From contig NZ_LGDV01000002.1 of assembly GCF_001280015.1 (NCBI RefSeq), forward strand, positions 106,170 through 170,169: 64,000 nt of DNA, written 5' to 3'. A program made the position numbers and the translations under genes. Position 1 is the first letter of the stretch. The number at the start of each line of letters is the position of its first letter. Shown here in pieces: positions 8,014 through 16,805 of this stretch. The DNA comes from Streptomyces sp. MMG1121 (lineage in GTDB: Bacteria; Actinomycetota; Actinomycetes; Streptomycetales; Streptomycetaceae). The notes beneath the pieces were generated by a model. It was not told the origin of the DNA. It did not search any database and saw nothing but the letters and a program-made list of their open reading frames with translations.

Positions 8014-9297
8014 GTGACCGAGCCCCTCTCCGACCACACCGCCGATGTGATCGTCGTGGGCGCGGGGCCAGCCGGCTCCACGACCGCGTACCACCTCGCC
8101 AAGGCCGGTCTCGACGTCCTGCTCCTGGAGAAGACCGAGTTCCCGCGCGAGAAGGTGTGCGGCGACGGCCTCACCCCGCGCGCGGTCAAGCAGCTCGTCG
8201 CCATGGGCATCGACATCTCCGAGGAGGCCGGCTGGCTGCGCAACAAGGGCCTGCGCATCATCGGCGGCGGTTCCCGCCTCCAGCTGGACTGGCCGGATCT
8301 CGCCTCCTACCCGAACTACGGACTCGTCCGCAAACGCGACGACTTCGACGAGCAGCTCGCCCGCAACGCCCAGAAGGCCGGCGCCCGCCTCCACGAGCGC
8401 TGCAACGTCTCCGGGCCGGTCATCGACGACCGCACCGGCCGCATCACCGGTGTCACCGCCAAACTCGGCGAGGAGAAGCGCGAGGTCACCTTCCACGCGC
8501 CGCTCGTCGTCGCCGCCGACGGCAACTCCACCCGCCTGTCCCTCGCGATGGGCCTGCACCGCCGCGAGGACCGCCCGATGGGCGTCGCGGTGCGCACCTA
8601 CTTCACCTCGCCCCGCCACGACGACGACTACCTGGAGTCCTGGCTGGAGCTGTGGGACCGCCGCGGCGCGCAGGACCGGCTGCTGCCCGGCTACGGCTGG
8701 ATCTTCGGCATGGGCGACGGCACGTCGAACGTGGGTCTCGGCGTGCTCAACACCTCCGCCGCCTTCAAGGAGCTGGACTGGCGCGAGATCCTCAAGGCCT
8801 GGTGCGCCTCCATGCCCGAGGACTGGGGCTACACCCCCGAGAACATGACGGGCCCGATCCGCGGCGCCGCCCTGCCCATGGCCTTCAACCGCCAGCCGCA
8901 CTACACGCGCGGGCTGCTGCTCGTCGGCGACGCCGGCGGCCTGGTGAACCCCTTCAACGGCGAGGGCATCGCCTACGCCATGGAATCCGGCCAGATCGCC
9001 GCCGACGTCGTCGTCCAGGCCCACGCGCGGGCCACGCCCGCCCAGCGGGAGATCGCCCTGCAGCGCTACCCGCGCGTCCTCAAGGACACCTACGGCGGCT
9101 ACTACACCCTCGGCCGCGCCTTCGTGAAGCTCATCGGCAACCCGAAGGTCATGCAGATCGCCACCCAGCGCGGCCTCACGCACCCGATGCTGATGAAGTT
9201 CACTCTCAAGCTCCTCGCGAACCTCACCGACCCCACGGGCGGCGACGCGATGGACCGCGTCATCAACGGTCTGAGCAGGGTGGCCCCGAAGGCGTGA
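8014..9297 (+). CDS. Geranylgeranyl reductase family FAD-dependent oxidoreductase (possible menaquinone reductase)
   Basis: 427 residues. The N terminus carries the FAD dinucleotide motif ([18 protein letters not shown]), then [16 protein letters not shown], the hallmark of the GGR family. [22 protein letters not shown] is the second FAD-contact block. These flavoenzymes saturate prenyl double bonds. Between menG and nuoA, and with a polyprenyl synthase in the same window, the likely substrate is the isoprenyl tail of menaquinone, as for mycobacterial MenJ; this is inference. The GTG start at 8014 is supported by GGGGAG 8 nt upstream. A TAGACT box at 7953-7958 could be its -10 element. The 3' end overlaps the deformylase gene tail-to-tail by 35 bp. 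Confidence 0.88.
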   Translation: MTEPLSDHTADVIVVGAGPAGSTTAYHLAKAGLDVLLLEKTEFPREKVCGDGLTPRAVKQLVAMGIDISEEAGWLRNKGLRIIGGGSRLQLDWPDLASYPNYGLVRKRDDFDEQLARNAQKAGARLHERCNVSGPVIDDRTGRITGVTAKLGEEKREVTFHAPLVVAADGNSTRLSLAMGLHRREDRPMGVAVRTYFTSPRHDDDYLESWLELWDRRGAQDRLLPGYGWIFGMGDGTSNVGLGVLNTSAAFKELDWREILKAWCASMPEDWGYTPENMTGPIRGAALPMAFNRQPHYTRGLLLVGDAGGLVNPFNGEGIAYAMESGQIAADVVVQAHARATPAQREIALQRYPRVLKDTYGGYYTLGRAFVKLIGNPKVMQIATQRGLTHPMLMKFTLKLLANLTDPTGGDAMDRVINGLSRVAPKA

Positions 9298-9931
9298 GCC
9301 CCTCCTGGCTCCGGCTCAGCTTCTCGGCACGGGCGGCCCGGCGGGCGAACACCTCGTCCCGCCGGTCCGCCATCTGCCGCAGCGCGTCCTTTTTCTCCCG
9401 CTTGGAGAGCCGGTCCAGATAGATGTGCCCATAGGTGTGGTCGGTCTCGTGCGCCAGACAGCGGGCGAAATACCCCGTGCCTTCCACGACGAGCGGCCGG
9501 CCGTCCTTGTCCTGCCCGCGCACGACGGCCCGGTCCGGCCGCGGTACGGCCAGCACGGCGCCCGGCACCGACAGGCAACCCTCGCCCTCGTCGATCAGAC
9601 GACGCCCGGCCGAGGCGGACTCCAGCACAGGATTGATGATGTGTCCGACATGCCGGATTCCTTCATCATCGGGGCAGTCGTATACGAAAAGGCGTAGATC
9701 GACGCCCACTTGATTGGCCGCCAGCCCCGCTCCCTCGGCGACGTACATGGTGAGGAACATGTCGTCGATGAGCGCGGCGAGGTCGGGTCCGAACTCCGTG
9801 ACGTCCCGGCACGGCTTGTGCAGGACCTCCTCGCCGACCTCGGTGATCCGGCGCACCGCGCCACGCCCGGCCTCGGGGGCGTGACGGGGGTAGTAGTCGG
9901 CGGGGCTTCCCTGGACGAACACGCGTGGCAT
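9263..9931 (-). CDS. def: Peptide deformylase
   Basis: This metallohydrolase removes the formyl group from nascent protein N termini. The protein has 222 residues. All three family motifs are intact: [10 protein letters not shown] (motif I, GxGLAAxQ), EGCLSVPG (motif II, with the metal-ligand Cys) and [15 protein letters not shown] (motif III, HExDH with two His ligands and catalytic Glu). The ATG at 9931 has GAGGAGA 7-12 nt upstream; the longer open frame to 10027 reads through a hairpin and lacks a ribosome site. A basic C-terminal tail extends past the catalytic core. Streptomycetes usually carry several def paralogues, so I cannot say which paralogue this is. It overlaps the preceding gene tail-to-tail. 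Confidence 0.92.
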   Translation of the reverse strand: MPRVFVQGSPADYYPRHAPEAGRGAVRRITEVGEEVLHKPCRDVTEFGPDLAALIDDMFLTMYVAEGAGLAANQVGVDLRLFVYDCPDDEGIRHVGHIINPVLESASAGRRLIDEGEGCLSVPGAVLAVPRPDRAVVRGQDKDGRPLVVEGTGYFARCLAHETDHTYGHIYLDRLSKREKKDALRQMADRRDEVFARRAARAEKLSRSQEGLTPSGPPCSDR

Positions 9932-9947
9932 CGCGCTGTCTCCTCGA

Positions 9948-9985
9948 CTCGTGGACGGGCCGCCGCACGGCGGCCCGTCCACGAG
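9948..9985. terminator. Perfect 18-bp hairpin between nlpC-type gene and def
   Basis: The arms 9948-9965 and 9968-9985 are perfectly complementary and separated by 2 nt. The hairpin lies about 100 bp past the stop of the leftward NlpC/P60 gene and 17 bp before the def ATG. It most simply terminates the upstream gene but could also be part of the def leader. Confidence 0.7.
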
Positions 9986-10026
9986 CATGTCAGGGAAGTC
10001 CGGCCCGGTGTGCCGGTAATGACGCA

Positions 10027-10057
10027 AGGGCCGCTGCCCTCGAGCGGCTGCGGCCCT
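10027..10057. terminator. Second hairpin after the NlpC/P60 gene
   Basis: An 8-bp GC stem (AGGGCCGC at 10027-10034 with GCGGCCCT at 10050-10057) encloses a 15-nt loop and lies 27 bp past the stop at 10084. It probably acts in tandem with the stronger hairpin at 9948-9985. Confidence 0.5.
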
Positions 10058-10083
10058 GTGCGCGTGAGAGACGCGGGGTGCGC

Positions 10084-10908
10084 TCAGAGCACCCGCACGG
10101 CGCCGCTCGGCGGGTCGTACGACAGCGGGTGCTCCCCGACGCCGCTGGACGGGTTCTGCGCGCCGACGAACATGCCGCCGCCCACGTACACCGCCACGTG
10201 GTAGGCGCTGCCCGCGCTGCCCCAGTACAGGATGTCGCCCGGCTGGAGGTCGCTCAGCGAGACCTGGGTGCCGGCGGTCGACTGGTCCTGGGAGACGCGC
10301 GGCAGGCTGACGCCCACCTGCTTGAAGGCCGTCTGCACCAGACCGGAGCAGTCGTAGGCGGAGGGGCCGGTGGCGCCGGAGACGTACGCCTTGCCGATCT
10401 GCGCCTTGACGAAGTCGATGACGGCCGCGGCCGAACCGGTCGCCGAGGACGAGCCGGTGGAGGTCGAGGAGGAGGGCGAGTCGGTGGAGGTCGAGGCGGA
10501 GAGCGTCGTGCGCTCCGCGTTGCGCGAGGCGCGCGCGGCGGCCTCCTTGCGGGCGGCCTCCTCGGCCTTCTTCTTGGCCTCGGCGGCCTTCTGCTTCGCC
10601 TCCGCGAGGTCCGACTTGGCCTGCTTCGCGGCCTTTGCGGCGGCCGCGTCGCGGTCGGCCTGCAGCTGGTAGTTCGCGGCGGCCTGCTGCGTGGCGTCCG
10701 CGGACTGGGCAGCCTGCGCCGCCAGATCGGCCGTCAGGGTGGGCAGTTCGAGGGTCTGCGTCACCGGCTCGGCCGCGTTCGCCGAGCCGGACGCCCCGGC
10801 GACTGCCAGGGTTCCGAGGACGCCACCGGCAACTCCGGCCCGCATCGCGAGGGTCGACGCGCTGCGGCGGGGCTTCCGGTGGCTGCGTATGTGAGCGGTG
10901 TGGGACAT
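10084..10908 (-). CDS. Secreted NlpC/P60 (C40) cell-wall endopeptidase
   Basis: A peptidoglycan hydrolase of 274 residues. The N terminus is an Arg-rich n-region followed by a hydrophobic stretch ending SGSANA-AEP, a signal peptide. Residues 55-130 form an Ala/Lys/Glu-rich coiled coil, then a Ser/Thr-rich linker, then the NlpC/P60 domain with catalytic Cys187 in YDCSGLV and His237 in AYHVAVYVG. The ATG at 10908 gives a typical secretory N terminus. AAGGAG lies about 20 nt upstream, further than ideal, so a start inside the preceding 19 codons is possible. It probably cleaves stem peptides during growth or sporulation. It is divergent from nuoA across a 744-bp spacer. Confidence 0.9.
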   Translation of the reverse strand: MSHTAHIRSHRKPRRSASTLAMRAGVAGGVLGTLAVAGASGSANAAEPVTQTLELPTLTADLAAQAAQSADATQQAAANYQLQADRDAAAAKAAKQAKSDLAEAKQKAAEAKKKAEEAARKEAAARASRNAERTTLSASTSTDSPSSSTSTGSSSATGSAAAVIDFVKAQIGKAYVSGATGPSAYDCSGLVQTAFKQVGVSLPRVSQDQSTAGTQVSLSDLQPGDILYWGSAGSAYHVAVYVGGGMFVGAQNPSSGVGEHPLSYDPPSGAVRVL

Positions 10909-11652
10909 GGGAACAACCGGTATCAGGGGCTCCTTCATATCTTCAAGAAACGTGTGCTGCGCCACAGTTGCTCAATCGAGACCATGAATCCCGGGCGTGT
11001 CGCTCTTTATTGACGCCGTAACGGACATTGCGGACTATGGCGATCAAGCCCTTGATCACGCTCTTTGATCATTACGTCCGAATTGCCCCCCGCCTACCAC
11101 TGGTTGAGATGGTTGGCCAAGCCCGGTTCTCAGGGGTCTCTCATCAATGTGGCGGAGGTCACGGAACGGTTACCGGAAGGGTGGCGTCCCGTGCGCGAGG
11201 AGCTCGTGAACCCGTGCACGCGTCCGGACCTCCGTCCACATCGCACCCCGCGCTCCCTCTGATGTGTGAATGCGCTCCTTTACCAGGGGTCCCTGTCCGG
11301 CGCCAATTTGCATGCAAGTGAAGTCTCTTGATATTGAGACGCCCCCTCCGGCCTGCGGTGACTATCCAGAATGTCACTTCTAGTGATCAACTGAACGCTT
11401 CGCGTATGAAGATCACTCATCATCCGACTTCATGATCCTTCGTCAGGTGGTGGAGATCACAAAGCTTGTGTAATACCCCGTGTCGCAGATCACAGAGCGG
11501 CGGGCATAAGATGCGAGGCAGTTGGGCTTGTGACCTGCTTCACATGTTCTCGATCTTCGCCCGGGACGAGCGGGGCTCGTGGGACCGGTGAGGCGGGTGT
11601 GGGCCCTGTGCAACCGCCAGCAGTCAGCGCCGACTGAGAGGAGCGAGGAGCG
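10909..11652. other. Long intergenic region between NlpC/P60 gene and nuoA, rich in palindromes
   Basis: No coding sequence is recognisable. The base composition is locally AT-richer than the flanks. It contains several inverted repeats: GATCAAG-cc-CTTGATC (11042-11057), TTGCATGCAA (11308-11317), GTCTC-N8-GAGAC (11323-11340), TCACT-tct-AGTGA (11374-11386) and AGTGATC-N22-GATCACT (11382-11417), plus the Rex-like site described separately. These are candidate operators for the two divergent transcripts. No ydaO-type riboswitch sequence was found upstream of the hydrolase gene. Confidence 0.6.
11528..11545. promoter_or_regulatory. Rex operator (ROP)-like site upstream of nuoA
   Basis: The sequence TTGTGACCTGCTTCACAT matches the Rex consensus TTGTGAA-N4-TTCACAA at all but two outer or arm positions (A to C at position 7 and A to T at the end). 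It lies 108 bp before the nuoA GTG, where a promoter is expected; TAAGAT about 20 nt upstream could be part of the -10 region. Rex represses respiratory genes when NADH/NAD+ is low and releases DNA when NADH binds. nuo control by Rex is established knowledge for S. coelicolor, as I recall it. Confidence 0.8.
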
Positions 11653-12012
11653 GTGAACGCGTATGCGCCCATCCTCGTACTGGGAGCCCTCGGGGCAGGC
11701 TTTGCGATCTTCTCCGTGGTCATGGCCACGCTGATCGGTCCGAAGCGGTACAACCGCGCCAAGCTCGACGCCTACGAGTGCGGCATCGAGCCGACCCCCA
11801 CGCCGGCCGGCGGCGGGCGCTTCCCCATCAAGTACTACCTGACGGCGATGCTCTTCATCGTCTTCGACATCGAGATCGTCTTCCTCTACCCCTGGGCCGT
11901 CACCTTCGACGCCCTGGGGATTTTCGGGCTCGTGGAGATGCTGCTCTTCGTGCTCACCGTCTTCGTCGCGTACGCGTACGTCTGGCGGCGCGGCGGCCTG
12001 GAATGGGACTGA
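11653..12012 (+). CDS. nuoA: NADH-quinone oxidoreductase subunit A
   Basis: The first gene of a complete complex I operon. The 119-residue membrane subunit has three predicted helices and the conserved loop motif YECGIEP between helices 1 and 2, including the Cys that shifts accessibility between active and inactive states in other species. It sits at the junction of the membrane and peripheral arms beside NuoH and NuoJ. The GTG start has a strong AGAGGAGCGAGGAGCG leader. nuoB begins 15 nt after the stop, the largest gap in the A-K part of the operon. Confidence 0.95.
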   Translation: MNAYAPILVLGALGAGFAIFSVVMATLIGPKRYNRAKLDAYECGIEPTPTPAGGGRFPIKYYLTAMLFIVFDIEIVFLYPWAVTFDALGIFGLVEMLLFVLTVFVAYAYVWRRGGLEWD

Positions 12013-12027
12013 GGGGCCTTTAAAGAC

Positions 12028-12582
12028 ATGGGACTCGAAGAAAAGCTGCCGAGCGGCTTCCTGCTGACCACCGTCGAGCAGGCCGCGGGCTGGGTGCGCA
12101 AGGCGTCCGTCTTCCCCGCCACCTTCGGCCTCGCCTGCTGCGCCATCGAGATGATGACCACCGGCGCCGGCCGTTACGACCTGGCGCGCTTCGGCATGGA
12201 GGTCTTCCGCGGCTCGCCGCGCCAGGCCGACCTGATGATCGTCGCCGGCCGGGTCAGCCAGAAGATGGCGCCGGTGCTCCGGCAGGTCTACGACCAGATG
12301 CCCAACCCGAAATGGGTGATCTCCATGGGCGTCTGCGCCTCCTCGGGCGGCATGTTCAACAACTACGCGATCGTCCAGGGCGTCGACCACATCGTCCCGG
12401 TCGACATCTACCTCCCGGGCTGCCCGCCCCGCCCCGAGATGCTGATGGACGCGATCCTCAAGCTCCACCAGAAGATCCAGACCTCCAAGCTCGGTGTGAA
12501 CGCCAAGGAGGCCGCCCGCGAGGCGGAGGAGGCGGCGCTCAAGGCCCTGCCCACGATCGAGATGAAGGGGCTGCTGCGGTGA
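12028..12582 (+). CDS. nuoB: NADH-quinone oxidoreductase subunit B
   Basis: This subunit holds the terminal [4Fe-4S] cluster N2, the direct electron donor to menaquinone. The 184-residue protein has all four ligands: the adjacent Cys37-Cys38 pair (LACCAIEM), Cys103 (GVCASSGG) and Cys132 (PGCPPRPE). The C-terminal tail after residue 150 is Ala/Glu-rich. The stop overlaps the nuoC GTG by 3 nt (GTGA), showing translational coupling. A paralogue, nuoB2, lies at 62517-63122 with the same four Cys. Confidence 0.96.
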   Translation: MGLEEKLPSGFLLTTVEQAAGWVRKASVFPATFGLACCAIEMMTTGAGRYDLARFGMEVFRGSPRQADLMIVAGRVSQKMAPVLRQVYDQMPNPKWVISMGVCASSGGMFNNYAIVQGVDHIVPVDIYLPGCPPRPEMLMDAILKLHQKIQTSKLGVNAKEAAREAEEAALKALPTIEMKGLLR

Positions 12583-13343
12583 GCGACGCGAACGGCACCA
12601 ACGGCGCGAACGGGTCCGCGAACGGGGTGAACCCCGAGAAGGACCTCTCCGCCTCCAACCTCCCCGGCCAGCGCGGCCAGGGCGGCGAGGAGATCCGCGT
12701 CCAGCACGGCATGTTCGGCGCAGCGGGCGGCGGCGACACCTCCGGCTACGGCGGACTCGTCCGCTCGGTCCGCCTGCCGGGACCGACGAGCAGGCCGTAC
12801 GGCGGCTGGTTCGACGAGGTCGCCGACGAACTCGAAGGCGCTCTGGAGGAACAGGGACTCCTCCCCGAGAACGCCATCGAGAAGACGGTCGTCGACCGCG
12901 ACGAGCTGACCTTCCACATCGAACGCGAGCACCTGGTCCGCGTCGCCCGTACCCTGCGCGACGACCCGGCCCTGCGCTTCGAACTGTGCACGGGCGTCAG
13001 CGGCGTCCACTATCCGCACGACAAGGGCCGCGAGCTGCACGCCGTCTACCACCTGCGCTCGATCACCCACAACCGGCTGATCCGCGTCGAAGTCAGCGCT
13101 CCCGACGGTGACCCGCACATCCCGTCGCTGGTCTCCGTCTACCCGACGAACGACTGGCACGAGCGCGAGACCTACGACTTCTTCGGCATCATCTTCGATG
13201 ATCACCCGGCCCTGACGCGGATCATGATGCCGGACGACTGGCAGGGCCACCCGCAGCGCAAGGACTACCCCCTCGGCGGCATCCCCGTCGAGTACAAGGG
13301 CGCCCAGATCCCGGCTCCGGACCAGCGGAGGTCGTACTCGTGA
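12579..13343 (+). CDS. nuoC: NADH-quinone oxidoreductase subunit C
   Basis: A 254-residue peripheral-arm subunit that packs against NuoD and helps shape the quinone site. The core ends with the family signature [18 protein letters not shown], then [21 protein letters not shown]. The first 60 residues are an unusual low-complexity Asn/Gly-rich leader ([13 protein letters not shown]) not needed by the fold, with no predicted secretion signal. NuoC and NuoD are separate here, unlike the fused NuoCD of E. coli. The GTG start overlaps nuoB and the stop overlaps nuoD. Confidence 0.95.
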   Translation: MSDANGTNGANGSANGVNPEKDLSASNLPGQRGQGGEEIRVQHGMFGAAGGGDTSGYGGLVRSVRLPGPTSRPYGGWFDEVADELEGALEEQGLLPENAIEKTVVDRDELTFHIEREHLVRVARTLRDDPALRFELCTGVSGVHYPHDKGRELHAVYHLRSITHNRLIRVEVSAPDGDPHIPSLVSVYPTNDWHERETYDFFGIIFDDHPALTRIMMPDDWQGHPQRKDYPLGGIPVEYKGAQIPAPDQRRSYS

Positions 13344-14680
13344 GCACGCAGTCAGCATCCGCGGCCGACGCCGCATCGGCACGCGAGACCACCGAGGGCA
13401 CCGTATATACGGTCACCGGTGGCGACTGGGACGAGATCGTCCAGTCCGCGACCCGCGCCGACGACGAACGCATCGTCGTCAACATGGGTCCCCAGCACCC
13501 GTCCACCCATGGAGTGCTCCGGCTGATCCTGGAGATCGAGGGCGAGACCGTCACCGAGGCCCGCTGCGGCATCGGCTATCTGCACACCGGCATCGAGAAG
13601 AACCTCGAGTTCCGCACGTGGACGCAGGGCACCACCTTCGTCACGCGCATGGACTACCTGACGTCCTTCTTCAACGAGACCGCCTACTGTCTCGCCGTCG
13701 AGAAACTCCTCGGCATCGAGGACGAGATCAGCGAGCGCGCCAAGATCATCCGTGTGCTCCTGATGGAGCTGAACCGGCTCTCCTCCCACCTGGTGTGCAT
13801 CGCCACCGGCGGCATGGAGCTGGGCGCCACCACGATCATGATCTACGGATTCCGTGATCGTGAAATGATTCTCGACCTCTACGAGCTCATCACGGGCCTC
13901 AGGATGAACCACGCGTACATCCGTCCCGGCGGACTCGCCCAGGACCTGCCGCCCGGCGCGGTGGACCAGATCCGCGAGTTCGTGAGGAAGATGAAGAAGA
14001 ACCTCCCGGAGTACGACAAGCTCGCCACCGGGAACCCCATCTTCAAGGCCCGTATGCAGGACATCGGCTATCTCGACCTGGCCGGCTGCATGGCTCTCGG
14101 AGCCACCGGCCCGATCCTGCGCTCCGCCGGCCTGCCGCACGACCTGCGCAAGGCACAGCCGTACTGCGGCTACGAGACGTACGACTTCGAGATCCCGACC
14201 GCCGGCACCTGTGACGCCTACGGCCGCTTCCTGGTCCGCCTGGAGGAGATGCGCCAGTCGCTCGGGATCGTCGAGCAGTGCCTGGACCGGCTCCAGCCCG
14301 GGCCGGTCATGGTCGCCGACAAGAAGATCGCCTGGCCCGCCCAGCTCGCCCTGGGGCCGGACGGACTCGGCAACTCCCTCGACCACATCAAGAAGATCAT
14401 GGGCACCTCCATGGAGGCCCTGATCCACCACTTCAAGCTCGTCACCGAGGGCTTCCGCGTCCCGCCGGGACAGGCGTACGCGGCCGTCGAGTCACCCAAG
14501 GGCGAGCTCGGCGTGCACGTCGTCTCCGACGGCGGCACCCGCCCCTACCGGGTCCACTTCCGCGACCCGTCCTTCACCAACCTGCAGGCCATGGCGGCGA
14601 TGTGCGAAGGCGGCCAGGTCGCCGACGTCATCGTCGCCGTCGCGTCCATCGACCCCGTGATGGGAGGCGTCGACCGGTGA
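13340..14680 (+). CDS. nuoD: NADH-quinone oxidoreductase subunit D
   Basis: The 49-kDa-type subunit that forms the quinone-binding cavity with NuoB, 446 residues, related to the large subunit of [NiFe] hydrogenases but without their nickel ligands. Family signatures are [15 protein letters not shown] (about residues 50-64, containing the catalytic-site His) and the C-terminal DPVMGGVDR. The first 35 residues are a Ser/Ala/Thr-rich extension. The GTG start overlaps the nuoC stop and the end overlaps the nuoE GTG. Confidence 0.96.
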   Translation: MSTQSASAADAASARETTEGTVYTVTGGDWDEIVQSATRADDERIVVNMGPQHPSTHGVLRLILEIEGETVTEARCGIGYLHTGIEKNLEFRTWTQGTTFVTRMDYLTSFFNETAYCLAVEKLLGIEDEISERAKIIRVLLMELNRLSSHLVCIATGGMELGATTIMIYGFRDREMILDLYELITGLRMNHAYIRPGGLAQDLPPGAVDQIREFVRKMKKNLPEYDKLATGNPIFKARMQDIGYLDLAGCMALGATGPILRSAGLPHDLRKAQPYCGYETYDFEIPTAGTCDAYGRFLVRLEEMRQSLGIVEQCLDRLQPGPVMVADKKIAWPAQLALGPDGLGNSLDHIKKIMGTSMEALIHHFKLVTEGFRVPPGQAYAAVESPKGELGVHVVSDGGTRPYRVHFRDPSFTNLQAMAAMCEGGQVADVIVAVASIDPVMGGVDR

Positions 14681-15459
14681 CCACCTCTTCTTCGGAGCGG
14701 GGCGTCAGCCTGGGCATGCCCGAACTGCCCGCGCCCGCCTACCCGGATGACGTCCGGGCCCGGCTGGAGGCGGACGCGCGCGACGTCATCGCGCGCTACC
14801 CGGACTCCCGCTCCGCCCTGCTGCCGCTGCTCCACCTCGTGCAGTCGGAGGAGGGCCATGTCACGCGCACCGGGATGCGGTTCTGTGCGGACATGCTGGA
14901 CCTGACCACGGCCGAGGTCACCGCCGTCGCCACCTTCTACACCATGTACCGGCGCAGGCCCTCCGGTGACTACCAGGTCGGCGTGTGCACCAACACGCTG
15001 TGCGCGGTGATGGGCGGCGACGAGATCTTCGAGACCCTCCAGCAACACCTGGGCGTCGGCAACGGCGAGACCACCGACGACGGCAAGGTCACCCTGGAGC
15101 ACATCGAGTGCAACGCGGCCTGCGACTTCGCGCCGGTCGTGATGGTCAACTGGGAGTTCTTCGACAACCAGACGCCCGGCAGCGCCAAGCGCCTGGTCGA
15201 CGATCTGCGCACGGGGCGGCCCGTGCAGCCCACGCGCGGGGCACGGCTGTGCACGTTCAAGGAGACCGCGCGGATGCTGGCCGGCTTCCCCGACGAGCGG
15301 CCCGGGGCCGTCGAGGAGGGCGGCAGTGCGGGACCCGCGTCGCTGGTGGGCCTTCGCCTGGCAAGGGGAGAGGCCGCACCCGCGCGCGTGGTCCATCCGC
15401 GTGCGCAGGAATCCGAGGACGCGCCGTCCGCCGGCCAGGTCACAGAGGAGGGGGAGTGA
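14677..15459 (+). CDS. nuoE: NADH-quinone oxidoreductase subunit E
   Basis: The 24-kDa-type subunit carrying [2Fe-2S] cluster N1a in a thioredoxin-like fold. Two cysteines lie in GVCTNTLC and two in IECNAACD, the expected C-x4-C and C-x3-C spacing. It has 260 residues, about 90 more than E. coli NuoE. The extra C-terminal part, after the RLVDDL helix, is Pro/Ala/Glu-rich and probably disordered. The GTG overlaps nuoD by 4 nt and the stop shares one base with the nuoF ATG. Confidence 0.94.
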   Translation: MTTSSSERGVSLGMPELPAPAYPDDVRARLEADARDVIARYPDSRSALLPLLHLVQSEEGHVTRTGMRFCADMLDLTTAEVTAVATFYTMYRRRPSGDYQVGVCTNTLCAVMGGDEIFETLQQHLGVGNGETTDDGKVTLEHIECNAACDFAPVVMVNWEFFDNQTPGSAKRLVDDLRTGRPVQPTRGARLCTFKETARMLAGFPDERPGAVEEGGSAGPASLVGLRLARGEAAPARVVHPRAQESEDAPSAGQVTEEGE

Positions 15460-16805
15460 TGACCGTGGCAGCCGAACTGAAGGACACCAGCCCCGAGAAG
15501 CTGCTCGCACCCGTGCTGTCGGCCTTCTGGGACGAGGACCGGTCCTGGACTCTGGACGTCTACCGGAGGCACGAGGGGTACGAGGGGCTCCGCAAGGCGC
15601 TCGCCATGTCACCGGACGACCTGATCGCGTACGTCAAGGAGTCCGGGCTGCGAGGCCGCGGCGGCGCGGGATTCCCGACCGGAATGAAGTGGCAGTTCAT
15701 TCCCCAGGGTGATGGAAAACCGCACTATCTAGTTGTCAACGCCGACGAGTCGGAGCCCGGGACCTGCAAGGACATCCCGCTCCTCTTCGCGAACCCGCAT
15801 AGCCTCATCGAGGGCATGATCATCGCGTGCTATGCCATCAGGTCGTCGCATGCCTTCATCTATCTGCGTGGTGAAGTCGTCCCCGTTCTGCGGCGGTTGC
15901 ACGAGGCCGTGCGCGAGGCCTACGCGGCGGGCTACCTCGGCGAGAACATCCTGGGCAGCGGAATCGATCTCCAGCTCACCGTGCACGCGGGCGCCGGCGC
16001 GTACATCTGCGGTGAGGAGACCGCACTGCTGGACTCGCTCGAAGGCCGCCGTGGTCAACCGCGGCTGCGTCCCCCCTTCCCTGCGGTGGAAGGCCTCTAT
16101 GCCTGTCCGACTGTGGTGAATAACGTCGAATCGATCGCGTCAGTTCCCGCCATCCTGCAGAACGGGAAAGATTGGTTCAGGTCGATGGGCAGCGAGAAGT
16201 CCCCGGGCTTCACGCTCTACTCGCTCAGCGGCCACGTCGCCAGCCCCGGCCAGTACGAGGCCCCGCTCGGCATCACGCTCCGCCAGCTCCTCGACATGAG
16301 CGGCGGGATGCGCCCCGGCCACCGGCTGAAGTTCTGGACGCCGGGCGGCTCCTCGACGCCGATGTTCACCGACGAGCACCTCGACGTCCCCCTTGACTAC
16401 GAGGGAGTGGGCGCCGCGGGTTCCATGCTCGGCACGAAAGCCCTGCAGTGCTTCGACGAGACGACCTGCGTGGTGCGGGCGGTGACCCGCTGGACCGAGT
16501 TCTACGCCCACGAATCCTGCGGCAAGTGCACGCCCTGCCGCGAAGGGACGTACTGGCTGGTGCAGTTGCTGCGGGACATCGAGGCCGGCAAGGGCGTCAT
16601 GTCCGACCTCGACAAGCTGAACGACATCGCCGACAACATCAACGGCAAGTCCTTCTGCGCCCTCGGCGACGGCGCGGCCTCGCCGATCTTCTCCTCGCTC
16701 AAGTACTTCCGCGAGGAGTACGAGCAGCACATCACGGGCCGGGGCTGCCCCTTCGACCCCGCCAAGTCGACGGCCTGGGCGGACCGCCCGGAGGTGAACG
16801 CATGA
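15459..16805 (+). CDS. nuoF: NADH-quinone oxidoreductase subunit F
   Basis: The NADH-oxidising flavoprotein, 448 residues, holding FMN and the [4Fe-4S] cluster N3. The glycine-rich [16 protein letters not shown] (about residues 61-76) binds [21 protein letters not shown] is the second FMN loop. [13 protein letters not shown] plus a Cys about 40 residues later (SFCALGDG) supply the cluster ligands. Its presence, with nuoE and nuoG, makes this the NADH-using complex, in contrast to the second nuo cluster of streptomycetes. The GC content dips in 15690-16170, but the coding frame is intact. Confidence 0.96.
   Translation: MTVAAELKDTSPEKLLAPVLSAFWDEDRSWTLDVYRRHEGYEGLRKALAMSPDDLIAYVKESGLRGRGGAGFPTGMKWQFIPQGDGKPHYLVVNADESEPGTCKDIPLLFANPHSLIEGMIIACYAIRSSHAFIYLRGEVVPVLRRLHEAVREAYAAGYLGENILGSGIDLQLTVHAGAGAYICGEETALLDSLEGRRGQPRLRPPFPAVEGLYACPTVVNNVESIASVPAILQNGKDWFRSMGSEKSPGFTLYSLSGHVASPGQYEAPLGITLRQLLDMSGGMRPGHRLKFWTPGGSSTPMFTDEHLDVPLDYEGVGAAGSMLGTKALQCFDETTCVVRAVTRWTEFYAHESCGKCTPCREGTYWLVQLLRDIEAGKGVMSDLDKLNDIADNINGKSFCALGDGAASPIFSSLKYFREEYEQHITGRGCPFDPAKSTAWADRPEVNA

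Noticed and set aside
10909-11300. ydaO riboswitch upstream of the NlpC/P60 hydrolase
   Set aside because: None of the conserved blocks (GGGGGACC, GGGGTGAA, CCGACAGCT) is present on the minus strand.
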